DNA from: Streptomyces sp. NRRL B-24085 | GTDB lineage: Bacteria > Actinomycetota > Actinomycetes > Streptomycetales > Streptomycetaceae | Assembly: GCF_001282115.1 (NCBI RefSeq) | Contig: NZ_LJBR01000237.1 | Coordinates: 1-32,733, forward strand | Length of the DNA stretch: 32,733 nucleotides | Direction of reading: 5' to 3' | Shown here: positions 29,320-32,733 of the stretch, one piece after another | Layout of the letters: the number at the start of each line of letters is the position of its first letter | Position numbering within the stretch: position 1 is the stretch's first letter | Made by a program: the position numbers and the translations under genes | The notes under the pieces: generated by a model | Database searches by the model: none | Told to the model about the DNA's origin: nothing | Seen by the model: the letters and a program-made list of their open reading frames with translations, nothing else

Positions 29320-30084
29320 GTGCCCCGCCGCAGAATCGGCTTCTGGTACCGCCTGGCAGCGGTGATCGCCAAACCGCCGCTCGTGGTTCTGCTCAAGCGG
29401 GACTGGCGTGGAATGGAGCACATTCCGGCTGACGGCGGATTTATCACCGCGGTCAACCACAATTCGCACATCGATCCCTTCGCGTACGCGCACTTCCAGT
29501 ACAACACCGGACGCGTTCCGCGATTCCTCGCGAAGAGCGGTCTTTTCAACAAGGGATTCGTCGGCGCCGTCATGCGCGGCACGGGACAGATTCCCGTCTA
29601 CCGCGAGACCACCGACGCGCTCAGCGCCTTCAGGGCCGCCATCGACGCCGTGGAGCGCGGTGAATGCGTCGCGTTCTACCCCGAGGGCACCATCACCCGG
29701 GACCCCGCCCAGTGGCCCATGACCGGCAAGACCGGCGCCGCGCGCGTGGCCCTGCAGACCAAGTGCCCGGTGGTCCCGGTCGCGCAGTGGGGCGCCAACG
29801 AACTGCTGCCGCCGTACGCCAAGAAGCTGCACTTCCTGCCGCGCAAGACCTCGCACGTCCTCGCGGGGCCGCCCGTGGACCTGTCGCCGTTCTACGACCG
29901 GGAGATGACACCGGACCTCCTGAAGGAGGCCACCGCGGTCATCATGGCCGCCGTCACCGCGCAGCTCGAGATCATCCGGGGCGAGAAGGCACCCGCGACG
30001 GCGTACGACCCGCGCCGCGAGCGGATCGAGCAGCGGCGCCGGACCCAGGCGCAGAGCGGGCACGAGGGGGAGAAGAGCAAGTGA
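29320..30084 (+). CDS. plsC: 1-acyl-sn-glycerol-3-phosphate acyltransferase (PlsC family)
   Basis: 254 residues, GTG at 29320 with AGAGGAAGG upstream. Acylates the 2-position of lysophosphatidate to give phosphatidate. Catalytic motif NHNSHID (46-52, the H-X4-D pair His47/Asp52), VYRETTDALSAF (motif II region), and the glycerophosphate-binding FYPEGT (119-124). No strong membrane helix; probably membrane-associated at the inner face. Its stop overlaps the gpsA start (GTGA), so the enzyme making glycerol-3-phosphate and one using its acylated product are translationally coupled. Confidence 0.94.
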   Translation: MPRRRIGFWYRLAAVIAKPPLVVLLKRDWRGMEHIPADGGFITAVNHNSHIDPFAYAHFQYNTGRVPRFLAKSGLFNKGFVGAVMRGTGQIPVYRETTDALSAFRAAIDAVERGECVAFYPEGTITRDPAQWPMTGKTGAARVALQTKCPVVPVAQWGANELLPPYAKKLHFLPRKTSHVLAGPPVDLSPFYDREMTPDLLKEATAVIMAAVTAQLEIIRGEKAPATAYDPRRERIEQRRRTQAQSGHEGEKSK

Positions 30085-31091
30085 GCAAACCCGTCAAGGC
30101 GGCGGTTCTCAGCGCCGGTTCATGGGGCACGGCCTTCGGTGTCGTGCTCGCCGACGCGGGCTGCGAGGTCACCCTCTGGGCACGTCGTCCCGAGGTCGCC
30201 GAGGCCATCAACTCCGGCCGGACGAACCCCGACTACCTCCCCGGCGTGGAGCTCCCGCAGGGGGTCAGGGCGACCACGGACCCCGCCGAGGCAGCGGCCG
30301 GCGCCGACTTCACCGTCCTGTCGATCCCCTCGCAGACCCTGCGCGCCAACCTCGCCGAGTGGACCCCGCTGCTCGCGCCGGACACCGTCCTCGTCTCCCT
30401 CATGAAGGGCGTCGAGCTCGGCTCCGCCATGCGGATGAGCGAGGTGATCGAGGACGTCGCCAAGGTCGGCGCCGACCGCATCGCCGTGGTCACCGGGCCC
30501 AACCTCGCGCGGGAGATCGCCGCCCGGATGCCGGCCGCCGCCGTGGTCGCCTGCACCGACGAGGCGGTGGCCCGGCGCCTCCAGGCCGTCTGCCACACGC
30601 CCTACTTTCGCCCCTACACCAACACGGACGTGGTGGGCTGCGAACTGGGCGGCGCCGTCAAGAACGTCATCGGTCTCGCCGTCGGCATCGCGGACGGCAT
30701 GGGACTCGGCGACAACGCCAAGGGATCGCTCATCACGCGCGGTCTGGCGGAGACGACCCGGCTGGGCCTCGCGATGGGCGCGGACCCCCTCACCTTCTCC
30801 GGACTCGCCGGTCTCGGCGACCTGGTGGCGACCTGCTCCTCGCCGCTGTCGCGCAACCACACCTTCGGCACCAACCTCGGCAAGGGCATGACCCTCCAGG
30901 AGACCATCGCGGTCACCAAGCAGACCGCGGAGGGCGTCAAGTCGTGCGAGTCCGTGCTGGATCTCGCCCGCAGGCACGGCGTCGACATGCCGATCACCGA
31001 GACGGTCGTCGGCATCGTGCACGAGGGCAAGTCCCCGGTGGTCGCCGTCAAGGAGCTGATGTCGCGCAGCGCGAAGCCCGAGCGACGCTGA
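30081..31091 (+). CDS. gpsA: Glycerol-3-phosphate dehydrogenase [NAD(P)+]
   Basis: 336 residues, GTG at 30081 in a GTGA overlap with plsC. It reduces dihydroxyacetone phosphate to sn-glycerol-3-phosphate for phospholipids. The Rossmann motif is SAGSWGTAFG (11-20); the usual first glycine of GxGxxG is Ser11, an oddity. The rest is intact: TGPNLAREIA, GCELGGAVKNVIGLAVGIADGMGLGDN with the catalytic lysine, and the GLAGLGDLVATCSSPLSRNHTFG block. Length is normal. Likely in the plsC transcript; only a weak terminator follows. Confidence 0.96.
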   Translation: MSKPVKAAVLSAGSWGTAFGVVLADAGCEVTLWARRPEVAEAINSGRTNPDYLPGVELPQGVRATTDPAEAAAGADFTVLSIPSQTLRANLAEWTPLLAPDTVLVSLMKGVELGSAMRMSEVIEDVAKVGADRIAVVTGPNLAREIAARMPAAAVVACTDEAVARRLQAVCHTPYFRPYTNTDVVGCELGGAVKNVIGLAVGIADGMGLGDNAKGSLITRGLAETTRLGLAMGADPLTFSGLAGLGDLVATCSSPLSRNHTFGTNLGKGMTLQETIAVTKQTAEGVKSCESVLDLARRHGVDMPITETVVGIVHEGKSPVVAVKELMSRSAKPERR

Positions 31092-31109
31092 GCCACGACG
31101 GCTTTTTTG
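31091..31109 (+). terminator. Weak intrinsic terminator after gpsA
   Basis: AGCC-ACGAC-GGCT (31091-31103) followed by TTTTT. The stem is only 4 bp, so read-through into ddlA is plausible. Confidence 0.4.
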
Positions 31110-31133
31110 CCTCGTTCGCCGCAGGGGTGGGCG

Positions 31134-31163
31134 CTGTCTCAGGGCACTACCACCGGGTACTCT
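31134..31163 (+). promoter_or_regulatory. Candidate promoter of ddlA
   Basis: CTGTCT (31134-31139), 18 nt, TACTCT (31158-31163), 9 nt before ATG 31173. The ATG has no ribosome site, so an almost leaderless transcript fits. The -35 match is poor. Confidence 0.35.
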
Positions 31164-31172
31164 CATCGCGAT

Positions 31173-32330
31173 ATGAGCACCGAGAACCTCCCCCAGAGCC
31201 CTGAGCAGCCGCCTCGCAAGCCGCGCGTGGCCGTCGTGTTCGGCGGGCGCAGCTCCGAACACGGGATCTCCGTGGTCACCGCCGGCGCCGTACTGCGGGC
31301 CATCGACCGGACGAAGTACGACGTCCTGCCGATCGGCATCACCAAGGACGGCCGCTGGGCGCTCACCGCCGACGAACCGGAACGCATGGCGATCACCGAG
31401 CGCCGCACGCCGGACGTCGAGGAACTCGCCGAGTCCAGCGAGGGCGGCGTGGTGCTCCCCGTCGACCCCGCCAACCGCGAAGTGGTCTACAGCGAGCCCG
31501 GATCGGTGCCCAAGGCGCTCGGTGAGGTCGACGTCGTCTTCCCCGTCCTGCACGGCCCCTACGGCGAGGACGGCACCCTCCAGGGCCTCCTGGAGCTCTC
31601 CGGCGTCCCGTACGTCGGCTCGGGCGTGCTCGCCTCGGCCGTCGGCCAGGACAAGGAGTACATGAAGCGGGTGTTCACCTCCTTCGGGCTCAAGGTCGGC
31701 CCGTACGTGGTGGTCCGGCCGCGCGAGTGGGAGCGGGACGAGTCCGCGGCCCGCAAGAAGATCGTCGACTTCGCGGGCGAGCACGGCTGGCCGCTCTTCG
31801 TGAAGCCCGCGCGCGCGGGTTCGTCGATCGGCATCACCAAGGTCGACGACCTGTCCGGCCTGGACGAGGCGATCGCCGAGGCGCAGGCCCACGACCCGAA
31901 GATCCTCGTGGAGGCGGCGCTGCGGGGCCGCGAGATCGAGTGCGGCGTCCTGGAGTTCGAGGACGGCCCGCGCGCGTCGGTCCCCGCGGAGATCCCGCCG
32001 CCGCAGGAGCACGCGTACTACGACTTCGAGGCGAAGTACATCGACTCGACCCCCGGGATCGTGCCGGCGCCGCTGACGCCCGAGGAGACGGCCGAGGTCC
32101 AGAAGCTCGCCGTCGACGCCTTCGAGGCGGCCTCCTGCGAGGGCCTGGTCCGCGCGGACTTCTTCCTCACCGAGGACGGCGAGTTCGTGATCAACGAGAT
32201 CAACACCCTCCCGGGCTTCACGCCGATCTCGATGTACCCGCAGATGTGGGAGAAGAGCGGGATCAGCTACCCGGAGCTGGTGGACCGCCTCATCGGGGCG
32301 GCCCTGCGCAGGTCGACGGGGCTGCGGTAG
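31173..32330 (+). CDS. ddlA: D-alanine--D-alanine ligase
   Basis: 385 residues, ATG at 31173 giving MSTENLPQSPEQPPRKPRVAVVFGGRSSEHGIS. ATP-grasp enzyme that joins two D-Ala for peptidoglycan. Visible features: GGRSSEHGIS (24-33), VLHGPYGEDGTLQG (125-138), the ATP-binding KPARAGSSIGI (211-221), the omega-loop EAKYID with Tyr289, and NEINTLPGF near the end. Tyr289 matches E. coli DdlB Tyr216; enzymes making D-Ala-D-Lac have Phe there, so this is the D-Ala-D-Ala housekeeping form, not a VanA type. It follows gpsA by 81 nt and may share its transcript. Confidence 0.96.
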   Translation: MSTENLPQSPEQPPRKPRVAVVFGGRSSEHGISVVTAGAVLRAIDRTKYDVLPIGITKDGRWALTADEPERMAITERRTPDVEELAESSEGGVVLPVDPANREVVYSEPGSVPKALGEVDVVFPVLHGPYGEDGTLQGLLELSGVPYVGSGVLASAVGQDKEYMKRVFTSFGLKVGPYVVVRPREWERDESAARKKIVDFAGEHGWPLFVKPARAGSSIGITKVDDLSGLDEAIAEAQAHDPKILVEAALRGREIECGVLEFEDGPRASVPAEIPPPQEHAYYDFEAKYIDSTPGIVPAPLTPEETAEVQKLAVDAFEAASCEGLVRADFFLTEDGEFVINEINTLPGFTPISMYPQMWEKSGISYPELVDRLIGAALRRSTGLR

Positions 32331-32333
32331 CAC

Positions 32334-32733
32334 GGGGCGGGAGACTTCGGCGGCGGGGGCCGACAGGGCCTCCGTCGCGGTCGGTAGGGCTTCCGGGTGG
32401 TCGGGAGCTTGCCGGTCGCCGGGTGACGGGACTTGGGCGCGGGACGGGAGTGCTGCGGCCCGGTCGGTGAAGCTCCGGCAACTGGTCGGCGGGATTGCTG
32501 CGGCACGTCGGGAGTGTTTCGGCGGCGGTCGGCGGGTCGCTGGTCGCCGGTGGCGGGGCTCGCGGTGGGAGATGGGTTCTGCGTGCCGGCCGGGGGTGCT
32601 TCGGCGGTCGGTCGGGGTGGCTCGGCGGTGGGCCGGCAGGGCTTCGGCGTGGGCCGGGTGGCTCGGTGGTCGTCGGGAGTGCTGTGGCGGCCGGTGGCAC
32701 GGCTTTCGCTGCGGGTCGCGAGTGGTTCTGGGG
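32334..32733. repeat. Degenerate ~21-nt G-rich tandem repeat downstream of ddlA
   Basis: From 4 nt after the ddlA stop to the window edge the plus strand can be cut into about 19 units of 18-24 nt with rough consensus GGTCGGGRGTGCTTCGGCG. Examples start at 32379, 32399, 32441, 32484, 32507, 32588, 32610, 32651 and 32672. G is strongly preferred on the plus strand and A is rare. Unit length varies and no frame has typical codon usage, so it is non-coding. There is no gene in this stretch; the block may continue past the window. Confidence 0.65.

Noticed and set aside
32290..32700. Pro/Arg-rich minus-strand frame at the right end
   Set aside because: It is created by the degenerate tandem repeat, overlaps ddlA, has no start context and no known fold.

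Overview
The window is about 32.7 kb of very GC-rich DNA with strong G/C third-position bias. GTG starts are frequent, and promoters of the TTGNNN-N17-TANNNT type and long GC-rich hairpins are common. This points to a Streptomyces chromosome. From memory, gene content and order match the core region of S. coelicolor around SCO5535 to SCO5560 (accB-accE, two tandem conservons, gltX, a Gln/Glu tRNA cluster, ndgR, leuCD, hupS, cofC, plsC, gpsA, ddlA). That match is recalled, not searched.

Layout. (1) 1-5.6 kb, accessory-looking: the 3' part of a large nSTAND/WD40 protein, a YceI-family protein with a clear promoter and operator, and a Tat-exported family 8 polysaccharide lyase from a leaderless promoter. 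(2) 5.8-7.7 kb: accB-accE, the carboxyltransferase and epsilon subunits of an acyl-CoA carboxylase, ended by an 18-bp terminator hairpin. (3) 7.8-18.5 kb, minus strand: two tandem conservons, each encoding a membrane sensor-kinase-like CvnA, a Roadblock CvnB, a DUF742 CvnC and a Ras-like GTPase CvnD. They are clearly paralogous, and part of cvnD is identical at the DNA level between copies. (4) 18.5-19.3 kb: a regulatory-looking intergenic region and an unrecognised 60-residue protein with a duplicated ANPRRT motif. (5) 19.3-23.2 kb: a FAH-family hydrolase overlapping gltX, a DUF4241 protein and a HAD phosphatase. (6) 23.2-23.8 kb: five tRNA genes (Gln, Glu, Glu, Gln, Glu). (7) 23.9-27.1 kb: an IclR-type regulator (NdgR/AreB type) divergent from leuCD. 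(8) 27.2-32.3 kb: a small conserved protein, hupS, a small OB-fold-like protein with cofC, plsC-gpsA, and ddlA. (9) 32.3 kb to the end: a degenerate G-rich tandem repeat of about 21 nt.

How the genes work together. AccB/AccE with PlsC and GpsA represent malonyl/methylmalonyl-CoA supply and phospholipid synthesis. Ddl supplies D-Ala-D-Ala for the wall. NdgR-LeuCD is a leucine-biosynthesis control unit. GltX lies about 1.7 kb upstream of genes for both tRNAs that a non-discriminating GluRS would charge. The two conservons are the main signalling content.

The parts I find least explained are the ANPRRT small protein and its leader, the cvnD identity tract, the tails shared by both CvnA proteins, and the tandem repeat after ddlA.
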